Notes: a model not told the origin generated them from the sequence alone. A stretch of 64,000 nt of DNA from CAZROT01 sp964601895 (GCA_964601895.1 CAZROT010000004.1:200013-264012), one strand, 5' to 3'. Numbered from the stretch's first letter, positions 1 through 9,555 are shown. Made by a program: numbers and translations.

Positions 1-1353
1 TTTAATATTAATAGCTCCGCACTAAGCTTACACCACCGGGATCAGATAGAACTGCTGCAGTTCTGCCACAATCAATGTAAATATGACAGTAATCGCATGG
101 ATGAAGACGAATACATCCGCCAGCTGTCTGACTGGCTGTTACCCAAAAATCATCTCATGAGTATAGATAAGTGGATAGACAGCCAATTCGCATTAAAGGG
201 ATTACCGAACATATTTTCTCCACTAATGCAAACACTGTCCCCAGAGCAGCCACGCAAAAACATGCTGGAGGTGTTATACAATCTTTGCGATACAATAGCG
301 CGGGTGACAGAATTAAATAACAGAAATTGTAGCACAGAGGCCAGACGGCAATGGCAAAAAGATTTTATTCTGCAGCAGGTTATAGAAAGCCAGCAGGCTG
401 AAACTATCCTGGAAAATCTGCTGTCACACCGCTGGACTCAGCAATTGATCACCTTTAGCGTTATACTGGCAGCAGGCCAGCAGGGCACCGGGCTGGAAAA
501 CGTCACGCGTACACTGAAAGATATCCTGCATGCCTGTGCCACGGTAGCTGGCGGCGATAAACCACAGCAGGTCAAAGACTGGGTGGATTATTACTCACAG
601 GCCAAAGAAGATGAAGAAGTTAAAAAAGCTGAATATGGCAGCTACCTCGCGTTTATCGATCGCGCTTTTTATGCTGACCTGAAAAAAACCTGCAAAAAAT
701 GGACAAGCACAGATCTTGAAAAAAGCATTCCTCTGCCAGAGACACAGCTTACTGTATTTAATACTGACGATGCCGATGTAAGGATCATGCTGCGTCCCCG
801 CCTTTACCAGCGTTACAAAAAGGCGATAAATCTGAATGAAAGAGAACAGGGAACATCACTCCCCTTTCTTATCAAAGCTGACGTATCAGAGGAAAATCAC
901 TATAAAAATGAGCAGGTGACTATTAATCATGGCCTTGATAATCAACTTATCATGGACCTTCCACGTAGCACCTATATCGTTAATAATGAAATACTGACTG
1001 ACGATGGGGATAAGCAACTGGCCAGGTTTAAAGAACTGATTCCCGACAGCGCAGAGCAACTGCTGATTTCCTGCTGTGCCCAGCAGACGCTATTAAATAC
1101 TGCCGTAGATATATTTACGTTAAAAACAGGCTTACTGCCGGTAGGTCCAAACTTTGGCTCTGTATATTACATCAGCAATAATGAAGAAACAAAAATAACG
1201 CTGACCGTCATACACTACCGGCTATTGCTGAACATTGGCGATGAGAATTCGGGTGAGCCTTTAGCTTACCTGAAGCTACAGACTACATTAAATTTAACGG
1301 AACTTGATGGCACAGTTAGCTATGAGTTAACGCCAGCAATGTCAGCGGCGTAA
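1..1353 (+). CDS. Repeat-containing protein of unknown function, 5' end cut by window edge
   Basis: The reading frame is open from base 1, so the ATG at 97 is probably internal and the gene starts upstream of the window. Residues just before that ATG continue the similarity to the paralogue at 2191-4388. The N-terminal part carries one copy of a roughly 60-residue unit ending in a pattern like LS-x-W-(12-14)-WI (here LSDW...DKWI), which occurs twice in the paralogue. The C-terminal half (AEQLLISC region, then a beta-rich stretch ending in SYELTPA) matches the paralogue's C-terminus at roughly 30 percent identity by eye. No signal peptide or membrane segment is visible in the part seen. I recognise no family. 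A secreted or translocated host-directed protein is a guess from the neighbourhood only. Confidence 0.75.
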   Translation, partial: FNINSSALSLHHRDQIELLQFCHNQCKYDSNRMDEDEYIRQLSDWLLPKNHLMSIDKWIDSQFALKGLPNIFSPLMQTLSPEQPRKNMLEVLYNLCDTIARVTELNNRNCSTEARRQWQKDFILQQVIESQQAETILENLLSHRWTQQLITFSVILAAGQQGTGLENVTRTLKDILHACATVAGGDKPQQVKDWVDYYSQAKEDEEVKKAEYGSYLAFIDRAFYADLKKTCKKWTSTDLEKSIPLPETQLTVFNTDDADVRIMLRPRLYQRYKKAINLNEREQGTSLPFLIKADVSEENHYKNEQVTINHGLDNQLIMDLPRSTYIVNNEILTDDGDKQLARFKELIPDSAEQLLISCCAQQTLLNTAVDIFTLKTGLLPVGPNFGSVYYISNNEETKITLTVIHYRLLLNIGDENSGEPLAYLKLQTTLNLTELDGTVSYELTPAMSAA

Positions 1354-1599
1354 CAGTAAGTATACTTGTATAGCTGCCAGAGCAGATTACCTGCTTCACA
1401 CTGCCTGCAGATCTGTCTGGCAACGCAGACTGACCAATACATAAGGATAGTAACACCGAAAACAGCCTGCAACTCGCACACAAAGTCATCACGAGGGCTT
1501 TTTGCTCTCTCTGTATTTCCGGGTCGGCACGACAGACAGTAATACCATTATTCGCCGACTCATAACCAACTCCGTACCTCTGCTCAAAGGGACCTGACT

Positions 1600-2001
1600 A
1601 TGACTACAAAAAAATTTTTTATCCCCAGCCTATTTTTTCTTTCGCCACTGATGGCCCTGGCTGAATCTGGCATATCACAACAGTATGCTGCCTGCGTGGC
1701 ACAGGACCGTGGCCGCGCTTTTGGTATACTATCTCACTGTGTAGCTGAAGAAACTCGCCGTCAGGACCTGCGCCTCAATGCAGCTTTACAACAGGCGCTG
1801 AAGTCACTTTCTCCCGCACGCAGCAGGGTATTACAGAAAGCACAGCGTGCATGGATAAAATACCAGCAGACCCACTGCAGTGTTTACCTGGATAAAGATG
1901 GCGGACAGCAGGCAACAGTGAACACCGACATCTGTATCATGAATATGACTGCTGCACGCGCCAGAGAACTGGAAGCTTTATTTATTAACCAGGAAGTATA
2001 A
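1600..2001 (+). CDS. LprI-like (DUF1311) secreted protein
   Basis: 133 residues with a clear signal peptide (MTTKKFF, hydrophobic core, ALA cut region near residue 21). The mature part has the cysteine pattern and the helix containing AQRAWIKYQQTHC typical of the LprI / DUF1311 family, whose founding member was described as a lysozyme inhibitor; many members are uncharacterised periplasmic proteins. A decayed copy of the second half of this gene lies at 4483-4632, and a more distant intact homologue is at 28785-29159. It sits between the two paralogous repeat proteins, so the pair (repeat protein + LprI) seems to have been duplicated together. The ATG has an AAAGGGA element about 10 bases upstream. 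Confidence 0.8.
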   Translation: MTTKKFFIPSLFFLSPLMALAESGISQQYAACVAQDRGRAFGILSHCVAEETRRQDLRLNAALQQALKSLSPARSRVLQKAQRAWIKYQQTHCSVYLDKDGGQQATVNTDICIMNMTAARARELEALFINQEV

Positions 2002-2190
2002 CCTGGTATTTTATGCGTACTATGAAAATAGTCTGTCATCTTATAACCAGTATGGCACGGTTATACCGCACAGAATCACGTGCACACTGTATAAATTAAC
2101 AACAGCATCGACAATCAGCGTTTTTTGACAGGTGATTACCATAAAAAACGCTATGCTACATATAAATACTATTTCATAAAGGCATTGATC

Positions 2191-4388
2191 ATGCCGATAA
2201 ATTTAAAGAATCTCTCTTCCCTGCCCAGAGCGGTATGCGAACCGATTTCAATTAAAAATGACAGTATTGAGCAGCCCTCAACAAACATCTTCTTTCGACT
2301 TTTCACCCTGGTACGTAACAGTCGAATTGTTGTAGTACTTATACCTTATAAAGACCAGCAGCGGTCTGAAAATCGGCAGACAACCAAAAACTTCATGATA
2401 GAGTTCACCAAGGTGTATGGTAACGATGCCAGGTTATCCAGCAATCGCAATCTTCATGATCTCCTGATAGATGGCCGCAAAGCGCTGACTCTCGACAGAC
2501 TCCATCAGGCCGTAAATAAGAATAATAAATTGATGACAACGCGTGCTGCAGAAATATCCGCACATCTTGCCCAAAATGAATCCACTCAGCCGGGCACAGA
2601 CGCAAAAGACTGGATGCTCGACAAAATGGTAAAAGTCTTTGGCATTCACACTCCAGTGCGCCAACGTCACGTCGAATTCCTGTTGTGTTGCCACAGAATG
2701 GACATTAATAGCAACGAATATATGAAGGAATTATCTGCCTGGGTGTCAGCAGAGGAGCAGGGCATCGATGTGGAGGCGTGGATAGCCCCACGCGAAGCAG
2801 AACGGAACAAAAATACAGCAGCCTGGGACAGGTTCAATAGCGACATAACAGCCGAGTATGGTGACAGCATGCTGTCAGATTTTGGTGATGTTTTAAATAA
2901 ACTGTCAAAGAATAATAGAGCTCGTTATCTTATGGGAGATGGCAGACTGGAGTTTACCGACAGTCTGGAAACACAAATTATAGATCATTATAAAAATAAG
3001 CGGGAAGTATGGATCAGACAAAAAATGCCCGTTGCCTTTGGAGACGCTGAAGCAACTGCACGTCACAGCGAATTTCTGCAATATTGCAGCAAGCTGGGCA
3101 TTAATAACGACACGCATATCCGCCTGCTGTCTGGCTGGATTTCACAACATCCGGCCATGACTTTGCATACATGGATAAATGAATGCTGCAAAGCAGAATT
3201 AGCTGCCAGTTTTTCTGCCTTCACTGAAGCGCTGACACCGGACCAGTCGCCTGCGGCCATGCGGACGGGTTATACCGTTTTTGTGATGCCACATACCTGA
3301 TGGCCATAGTAGAGAAACAAGAATTTGGCATTGATGCCAGGAGTAAATGGCAAAAGAACTATGTACTGCAACAACTCCAGCATAAAGACAGCCAGCAGAT
3401 CAAGGCTATTGTGAAGAATCTGATGTCACACCAGTGGGCTCCACAAGTCATGGCATTTATGCTACAAAAACCCGGCATTGTTATGAACAATATCGCTGAT
3501 ACCATCAAGACCAATGAACAGGCCTTATCTAAGGTTCTCCATGCCTGGAATCAACCGGCTGTTCTTGTCAGTATTGCGGACGCCTGTGCTGAACGTCTGG
3601 ATGGCGACACACAAAAGCAGGTAGATAACTGGATGAAGGAACGCATCAGTGCTAGTTATGGTCGCCACTTTGGACTTATCAATCAAGATTTCTATGCTAG
3701 CCTCAGCACCATATGGAAAACTCAATTCGGGCTGGATCTTGAGAAAACCATGCCACTACAAACAATCAGTAAAACGTTTGATATGACCAAACCGGGCCTT
3801 TCTTTCGATCTCATCATCGGGGAGCCTTATAAGGAATATCAGCATTTTCTTAAGCAGATGGGTTACCAGCGCTCTCTGATAGCCCCTCGTGCAGCGCTTA
3901 AGAAGAGTCTGGCTGCATACATAAAACGCAGTGGTAAACAGGTAATAGCAAGTATACGCCAGGGCATGCACCGCATATGCGTCACGGACTTGATTCGTGC
4001 CTCTTACCGCATCAATGACATACCATTACCCCGTACCAGCGAGAATGAGGCAGTGACTGCTTTTAAACAGCAGCTTCCTGATGCCAATGAGCAGCTGCTG
4101 GTTTCCTGTTTTGCCCACCAGGGCATATTCCCGGGTCTGCTGGTAAAAATAAACGATATGGCAGACTTTCTGCCAAAAGGGGTAAAACTTAACTCGCTGG
4201 GGGAGGCGACATACCATATTCACAAGGGTAAAGAGCATAGCATTAAGCTGACAGTAACAAGCGATTTCAACTTAAAAGAGAATAAGATGCCCTTTTGTAA
4301 TATGAACGTACGTCTTGAACTGGATTTAATCACACTTACCGCCACAGCCAGCTATACGTTCACACCAGATAACGAGGTGCCGGAGTAA
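2191..4388 (+). pseudogene. Frameshifted paralogue of the repeat protein at 1-1353
   Basis: Two frames together encode one protein. The first runs from 2191 to 3300. The second is open past 3300 to 4388 and, read upstream of its ATG at 3300, gives LYRFCDATYLMAIVEKQ, matching LYNLCDTIARVTELNN of the first protein. The frame change must lie near 3255-3270, best explained by one lost base. The ATG at 2191 (MPINLKNLSSLP) is preferred over a TTG at 2125 because ATAAAGG precedes it by 7 bases. The N-terminal half holds two ~60-residue repeats, with RH-x-EFL followed by LSAW or LSGW and a final WI, at about residues 155-215 and 280-340. The stop of the first frame and the ATG of the second overlap as TGATG, so two coupled polypeptides are conceivable, but the homology favours a broken gene. 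Function unknown. Confidence 0.7.
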
Positions 4389-4482
4389 ATAAGCGTACTG
4401 CGCTCCTGCAAAGGAAATCACCGGCCCAGGAGTTCTGTCCCGGACTTCACTGATAAATAGCGCATCAGGTGTATGACAGCAG

Positions 4483-4632
4483 GAACAGCCTGCATGGATA
4501 ACATACCAAGAGACCCACTGGTATTTATCTGATGAAGATGGCGGGCAGCAGGCAATAGTGAATACGGATATCTGTATCATGAAACTGACTGCTGCACGCA
4601 CTACGGAGCTGGAAACGCTACTCACTGACTGA
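4483..4632 (+). pseudogene. Relic of an LprI-like gene (3' half)
   Basis: This stretch is clearly homologous in DNA to the second half of the LprI-like gene at 1600-2001. It encodes AWITYQETHWYL...DICIMKLTAAR ending in a TGA at 4630, against AWIKYQQTHCSVYL...DICIMNMTAAR in the intact copy. The signal peptide and first half are missing and the conserved Cys after THC has become Trp. It lies at the same relative position downstream of the second repeat-protein copy, supporting duplication of a two-gene unit followed by decay. Confidence 0.7.
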
Positions 4633-4666
4633 AAGCCCTGCTTCCAGCCATGTGATTGATAGCCGC

Positions 4667-6256
4667 TTAAGCTGCGACAGGCTTCAGTTTATCGGTGATA
4701 ATTTTCAGCTGGCTTTCAGATAAATCATGATAGTTCCAGACAAACAAGCCGCCCAGTCCCAGCTCTATAATCTGGTCAAGAAAATAGTTCAGACTCCACG
4801 ACGTCAACCCGGTTGCGGTGAGTGCCAGAATGATTTTTTCACCGCTCATGCCATAAGCAAGACTTTTTTCTATGGCAGGTTTGACGTTACTTATAATATC
4901 AGCCTGCGGCCACATTTCATTACCATAACAGTAATGGATAAAGCGATCACAGCAGCCTGCATCCACCATGTCTCTGACACTTTTAGTCAGTTTTTCTCCA
5001 CGCTCTGTATGCGGATGATTGTAAGACCAGCCGGCAATAAAGCCATAACTGACCTCTTTCCCGTGCTTTTTAAGCTCCTTCATGGCACTGATGACATATT
5101 GCGTATTCATCTGACATTCATCATCAAAATCAACGCCATCCCAGTTATTTTTTACCGTCGCGTCAACAATTCTGTTTACATTCTGCTCTGATGCGGGCTG
5201 GGCGGTCGGTGAACAACCGCCTCCACCATAAGTCCATAATATTTTACCGCCATAACCGGCACATTCTGGCCTGACGGACGTTTCAGGACTCCAGCCGGGT
5301 GCAGCTTCAGTGCCCGTTGTCATGCCAGCAAGATGAGTCACCATGCCATACATCATGGTACTAAAACTACTCAGTGGCTGCCGGGACAGCTGCTGACTCC
5401 AGCCGCCAAAAACGCGGGCAATCTGCGGTACTTCTTTCTTTACAGGCGATGTACTTTCTTTAACAGCGATACTTTCTTTAACAGTGGTTTTTTTATCGAT
5501 GTATTTTTCTACCAGTGCAGCCAGTATTGCTGCGGTTTCTACATCCAGCACACCATCATAGTTACTCTGACGAAAATGCAGCTGAAACGCACGTACCAGC
5601 CCTTTAAATCCGGAAGTCGTTGCTGCCTTACTGGTGTCATAGCCATATTTTTTAAACAGCGTTACCATGTCATCCTGTGACGGTATTGCCTGTTCATATC
5701 TGGCTACATAGTTATTCTTTGTTGCTTCATCATACCAGGCGCCAACGCCGGCCTGGTACAGTTCAAACCAGGGAAATGCCGCACCAGGGTCACTCTTACG
5801 ACCCGGTGCAATATCAGAATGTGCAACCACGTTCACCGGAGAAATGTCGGGATAGCGCTGCAGAATATTCAATGCCAGTTCAGTCACTGCTTTAATCTGG
5901 CTGTCATTAAAGGGAGGGAAAGTAAACACACCATTCACATCTTTAGCTTCATTAACAATCTCAATGCCAATAGAGTTATCGTTCAGATTGGTGCGGTTTC
6001 CCCATGCACTTTCGCCTGCATGCCACGCGCGGCTGTTTTCATCAATTAAATTAAACACCCGCAGCTCTTTAAAACCGGCTTTTATAAAGCTCGGATCACT
6101 GGGATCGGGAACAAGGTAATGTGCACTGACAGAAGGGCCGGTTAGCGCATTGATGGAAGCGGAAAAATTTACTGCGGTATAATGCATGACGAGAAAACGA
6201 ATTCTGCTGTTAAAACCCTTTACTGACCGGTAAGAATTATAATCAATTTTTATCAT
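4667..6256 (-). CDS. N-acetylmuramoyl-L-alanine amidase fused to a GH18-like domain
   Basis: 529 residues in three parts. Residues about 1-165 are an Amidase_2 (AmiD/PGRP-type) zinc amidase: MHYTAVNF with the first metal His, IGIEIVNE, and VVAHSDIAPGRKSDPG with the second His and the catalytic Lys region. Residues about 195-255 look like a peptidoglycan-binding helical module (FQLHFRQSNYDGVLD). Residues about 285-529 resemble a glycoside hydrolase 18 barrel, with WDGVDFDDE in place of the usual DGxDxDxE acid motif and a C-terminal GLFVWNYHD strand typical of GH18. No signal peptide is visible although peptidoglycan is periplasmic, so export by lysis, a secretion system or another route is open. 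SD-like AAGGAAAATACCT precedes the ATG. The amidase is confident; the GH18 activity is inferred. Confidence 0.8.
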   Translation of the reverse strand: MIKIDYNSYRSVKGFNSRIRFLVMHYTAVNFSASINALTGPSVSAHYLVPDPSDPSFIKAGFKELRVFNLIDENSRAWHAGESAWGNRTNLNDNSIGIEIVNEAKDVNGVFTFPPFNDSQIKAVTELALNILQRYPDISPVNVVAHSDIAPGRKSDPGAAFPWFELYQAGVGAWYDEATKNNYVARYEQAIPSQDDMVTLFKKYGYDTSKAATTSGFKGLVRAFQLHFRQSNYDGVLDVETAAILAALVEKYIDKKTTVKESIAVKESTSPVKKEVPQIARVFGGWSQQLSRQPLSSFSTMMYGMVTHLAGMTTGTEAAPGWSPETSVRPECAGYGGKILWTYGGGGCSPTAQPASEQNVNRIVDATVKNNWDGVDFDDECQMNTQYVISAMKELKKHGKEVSYGFIAGWSYNHPHTERGEKLTKSVRDMVDAGCCDRFIHYCYGNEMWPQADIISNVKPAIEKSLAYGMSGEKIILALTATGLTSWSLNYFLDQIIELGLGGLFVWNYHDLSESQLKIITDKLKPVAA

Positions 6257-6412
6257 TAGGTATTTTCCTTAATATACTGTCAGTAGCGCGGACGTGAGCT
6301 GTCACACCACGCATTCTGTACGCCGGGCGTGAACATAACACGCGGGATGCCGGTAAATCATACTGTTTTTTCCTGTCAGTGAGTAGCGGCCACCTTCACA
6401 GAAAGCTCAATG

Positions 6413-7906
6413 TTATTCAATAACCTGCATACCTGCCAGCGGATGGCCGACAGCATAATCGGCATGGCCATCCGGTCGAATCAACAATGCAGACACCCCC
6501 GTCAGCGCGGGTAGCAGTGCCAGGTTCACGCGGGCATCCAGCGTATTACACCACCGCTCATCATTATTGCCCGATAATGATGCGGCCGTATCAGTCAGTC
6601 TCAGCAATAACCAGTTTCCCTGATGCAAATGATGATACAGGGAGGTTTCTGCTCCTTTAAGGGAACGCAGTGGCCAGTCAGGTACTCTGCGCCCCGTCCA
6701 GTCTGGCAGGATAGCCCATCCTGAAGGTGGCACAGTTAACATGACGGGATAACGGACATCAAAAGCAGCAACTGCACCGGCAAGCTTTTTGTTAAATTCA
6801 GGGATGCGTAACCACTCATTCATCAATGCACGTAAGGCCAGTGTGGCTGTATCACGCGCAATTATCAGTGCTTTTTGTGCCTCGGTATTCTGATTGAGCG
6901 CATAGCCAATCGGATAACGCTCGGCATGATAACTGTCCAGTAGCGTGGGAGATGTATAGCCGTTGATAACGCCTGCCAGCTTCCAGCCAAGGTTCATGGC
7001 ATCCTGCATTCCCACATTCATACCCTGACCACCGGCAGGAAAGTGAATATGGGCAGCATCACCGGCAAGGAAAATACGCCCTCTGTGATAGCACTCGGCC
7101 AGCGCCGTTTCATCATCAAAACGCGACAGCCAGACAGGAGAGTGCATGCCAAAATTCTGGCCCGTAATGTAACAGACCGCCTCTTTCAGCTCATCAAAGC
7201 TGGCAGGCTGGTGCTGAGGACGATACAAATTTCTGAAATCTATCAGTACTACACGATAACAGCCACTTCCTTGCGCCACCAGCATCACGCAACCTGCTTG
7301 ATTATAGATAGTCGCGAAACCAGACTCAGGCGGCCTGTCGAGGGACACATCGCCCTGCATCATCGTCATACTGGCTCCATGGCCCGTAAAAGCAATACCG
7401 GCGTCATGCCGTACCCGGCTGCGCGCACCATCAGCACCCACGAGATACTGACCGGTCAGAGTAAATGGCTGCCCATCCTGCGTGCCCTGTACCGATACAC
7501 CGAGATTATCCTGCCTGACTGATGCCACTGTTGCCCGACGCTGAATATCAACACCCAGTTCCCCGGCCCATTCTTCCAGCAATTGTTCTGTCAGACTTTG
7601 TGGAATAAACAGGGAAAAAGCCGTGGTAGAATCACAAACGGAAAAATCCAGCCGGGTATCCAGAACAGCAAAATGTCCTGTTGACAGCGGCAAACCACGC
7701 GAAATAAAGCGCGGGGCCATGCCGCGCAAATGCAATATTTCTAGCGTACGCCCGTGCATGCTAAGGGCACGTGACTGAGTAACACGTACAGCCCGGCGTT
7801 CCAGCAGCGTAACATTCACGCCACCCAGCTTCAGTTCGCACGCCAGCATCAACCCTACCGGACCACCACCCACCACAATAACATCCACATCTTTCTGCAT
7901 TTTCAT
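6413..7906 (-). CDS. FAD-dependent aromatic-ring hydroxylase / monooxygenase
   Basis: 497 residues from the ATG at 7906 (a GTG one codon upstream is also possible). The N-terminus has the Rossmann FAD motif VVGGGPVGLMLACEL. The middle has the second FAD motif of group A flavoprotein hydroxylases, GRIFLAGDAAHIHFPAGGQGMN, followed by DAMNLGWKL. The family uses NAD(P)H and O2 to hydroxylate aromatic substrates and includes rifampicin monooxygenases and polyketide-tailoring enzymes; the substrate cannot be read from sequence. It is divergent from a TetR-type regulator at 7984, with a 13-bp palindrome between them, so the pair resembles a substrate-inducible detoxification or resistance module. 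Confidence 0.85.
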   Translation of the reverse strand: MKMQKDVDVIVVGGGPVGLMLACELKLGGVNVTLLERRAVRVTQSRALSMHGRTLEILHLRGMAPRFISRGLPLSTGHFAVLDTRLDFSVCDSTTAFSLFIPQSLTEQLLEEWAGELGVDIQRRATVASVRQDNLGVSVQGTQDGQPFTLTGQYLVGADGARSRVRHDAGIAFTGHGASMTMMQGDVSLDRPPESGFATIYNQAGCVMLVAQGSGCYRVVLIDFRNLYRPQHQPASFDELKEAVCYITGQNFGMHSPVWLSRFDDETALAECYHRGRIFLAGDAAHIHFPAGGQGMNVGMQDAMNLGWKLAGVINGYTSPTLLDSYHAERYPIGYALNQNTEAQKALIIARDTATLALRALMNEWLRIPEFNKKLAGAVAAFDVRYPVMLTVPPSGWAILPDWTGRRVPDWPLRSLKGAETSLYHHLHQGNWLLLRLTDTAASLSGNNDERWCNTLDARVNLALLPALTGVSALLIRPDGHADYAVGHPLAGMQVIE

Positions 7907-7912
7907 CACAAC

Positions 7913-7925
7913 CTAACAGTGTTAG
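7913..7925. promoter_or_regulatory. Candidate TetR-type operator palindrome
   Basis: CTAACA-G-TGTTAG is a perfect inverted repeat in the 77-bp gap between the divergent monooxygenase and TetR genes. It ends 7 bases before the monooxygenase ATG and overlaps its likely ribosome-binding region. This is the position expected for autoregulated TetR control; binding itself is inferred. Confidence 0.5.
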
Positions 7926-7983
7926 TTTATGAAATAAATGTTAAGATTATCGATAAAATTTGTCAATTGGATCCCACCTGTCA

Positions 7984-8628
7984 ATGAAAATTCAACGTGC
8001 AACCATCATCGCGATGGCACTCGATTTACTCGACAGAGAAGGTATAGAAGCACTCAGCCTGCGCCGCCTAGCAGCAGCACTGAATGTTCAGGCGCCTTCG
8101 CTATACTGGCATTTTGCCAGCAAACAGGCGCTTATCGATGCCATGGCCGATGCGCTGATGAATAACGTAGCGCTGTCAGTACCAGAAACGACCTGCTGGC
8201 AGCAGAGCTGGGTACTGACAGCACAGGAAATCCGCAACGCACTGAAATCCAGGCAGGATGGAGCGCGTATTTTCGCAGGCACCTGGGTACCTACTGAAAA
8301 TCTGTTGCGCGTAGCAGAAACACTGGCGGCGCCACTGCACGCTACCGGTACGTCGATACACACCGCCACATGGGGTACCTTTACGCTGCTGCATTACATC
8401 CTGGGTTTTGTTATTGAAGAACAATCATGGCAGCAGCAATTCGGTGCCCATAACAATCAACTCAGTGACAAAAAAACCGCATTCGCTACTCTGGCAGCAT
8501 CCCGCTTTCCTGTTATGTTTCTGGGCATGAGCGCTATTTTTGCTGACGACTATGATGTGCGCTTTCAGTCAGGTCTTGAAATAGTGATTGCAGGCATCAA
8601 AGCAAAGCTTGAGACTGAGCATCAGTGA
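7984..8628 (+). CDS. TetR-family transcriptional regulator (tetracycline-repressor-like)
   Basis: 214 residues from the ATG at 7984; an in-frame TTG at 7960 is less likely. The N-terminus is a TetR helix-turn-helix (ALDLLDREGIEALSLRRLAAALNVQAPSLYWHF) that closely follows the class TetR(A-D) pattern. The C-terminal part keeps the RDGARI and TLLHYILGFVIEEQ features of the tetracycline-repressor ligand-binding domain (TetR_C). It probably represses the divergent FAD monooxygenase and itself through the palindrome at 7913-7925, released by an unknown small molecule. Confidence 0.85.
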   Translation: MKIQRATIIAMALDLLDREGIEALSLRRLAAALNVQAPSLYWHFASKQALIDAMADALMNNVALSVPETTCWQQSWVLTAQEIRNALKSRQDGARIFAGTWVPTENLLRVAETLAAPLHATGTSIHTATWGTFTLLHYILGFVIEEQSWQQQFGAHNNQLSDKKTAFATLAASRFPVMFLGMSAIFADDYDVRFQSGLEIVIAGIKAKLETEHQ

Positions 8629-8637
8629 CAGACCAAA

Positions 8638-8654
8638 TCTGGCCTGATGCCAGA
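8638..8654 (+). other. Short hairpin after the TetR gene
   Basis: TCTGGC / GCCAGA with a 5-base loop lies 10 bases after the TetR stop. No T-run follows, so it is at best a weak or Rho-assisted terminator. Confidence 0.3.
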
Positions 8655-8714
8655 TGAAAATGGCTGTCATGTTCACAACCGCATTGCTATCTGCATACTG
8701 GCAGGAAAACACAG

Positions 8715-9362
8715 ATGATAAACGGAGATTTTTTCACTGATGAATACCGAAGCAACGACGCTATCGGCGCTTGTGCCTGTGTATTACGCGGCTTTGCATT
8801 ACCTTACACAAAAGGACTGCTCTCTACCCTGACGCAGGTGGAACAACAGGCACCGTTTCGGCACATGGTAACAAAAGGCGGTTTTACCATGTCAGTTGCA
8901 CTCACTAACTGCGGCACTCTCGGCTGGGTGAGCGACCGGCGAGGATACCGTTACAGCAGTATTGATCCAGTGAGCAACCTGCCATGGCCTGCCATGCCAG
9001 CAACATTTACCCGACTGGCACAGGAGGCAGCAAAGGCGGCAGGTTTTTTACATTTTGCGCCTGATGCCTGCCTGATAAATCGCTACCTGCCTGGCTCACG
9101 TCTGTCATTACATCAGGATAAAAATGAACGCGACTTTACTGAGCCTGTGGTTTCAGTATCCCTTGGTATGACAGCTATTTTTTTATTTGGCGGACATGCG
9201 CGTACTGACAGCGCTGCCAGGATCCCACTGCATCATGGTGATGTCGTGGTATGGGGCGGTGAAGCGAGGCTGCGTTATCATGGTGTGATGCCACTCAAGG
9301 AGCATCCCCATCCCCTGCTCGGTAACCAGCGTATCAATTTCACTTTTCGCAAGGCAGGATGA
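8715..9362 (+). CDS. alkB: DNA oxidative demethylase AlkB
   Basis: 215 residues, the usual AlkB length. It is a 2-oxoglutarate/Fe(II) dioxygenase that reverses 1-methyladenine and 3-methylcytosine damage. Visible motifs are the substrate-binding GYRYSSIDP segment, the iron HxD in SLHQDKNE, the distal iron His in RYHGVMP, and the 2-oxoglutarate-binding arginines in NQRINFTFR. An Ada-family gene follows 193 bases downstream on the same strand. In E. coli the order is ada-alkB in one operon, so here the genes are reversed and separately promoted. Confidence 0.93.
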   Translation: MINGDFFTDEYRSNDAIGACACVLRGFALPYTKGLLSTLTQVEQQAPFRHMVTKGGFTMSVALTNCGTLGWVSDRRGYRYSSIDPVSNLPWPAMPATFTRLAQEAAKAAGFLHFAPDACLINRYLPGSRLSLHQDKNERDFTEPVVSVSLGMTAIFLFGGHARTDSAARIPLHHGDVVVWGGEARLRYHGVMPLKEHPHPLLGNQRINFTFRKAG

Positions 9363-9471
9363 ACCGTGCTCACTGAAACGACAGCACACACGCGGTGTCA
9401 GGGTCAAATCTACCCTGTCAGCATTTGAGGATGCTACCCCCCCGCTTTCTTATATACTCAACTTAAATTAT

Positions 9472-9487
9472 AAATTTGAGCGCAAGA
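9472..9487 (+). promoter_or_regulatory. Candidate Ada box upstream of ada
   Basis: AAATTTGAGCGCAAGA closely resembles the E. coli Ada-binding site (AATTAAAGCGCAA type) and lies about 70 bases before the ada start. No such element was found before alkB, so alkB may not be part of an Ada-controlled response here. Confidence 0.5.
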
Positions 9488-9555
9488 ACCGGGTTGTCCG
9501 ATGCCCTGTCTATCCTTTATCCTGAGTACATCATCACAACTATTGTGCAATCACC

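Noticed and set aside
2125..2190. TTG start at 2125 for the second repeat protein
   Set aside because: The ATG at 2191 has a clear ribosome site at correct spacing, while the TTG has none.
4727..5191. Long plus-strand open frames under the amidase gene
   Set aside because: They lie fully antisense to a gene with clear domains and show no family or ribosome site.
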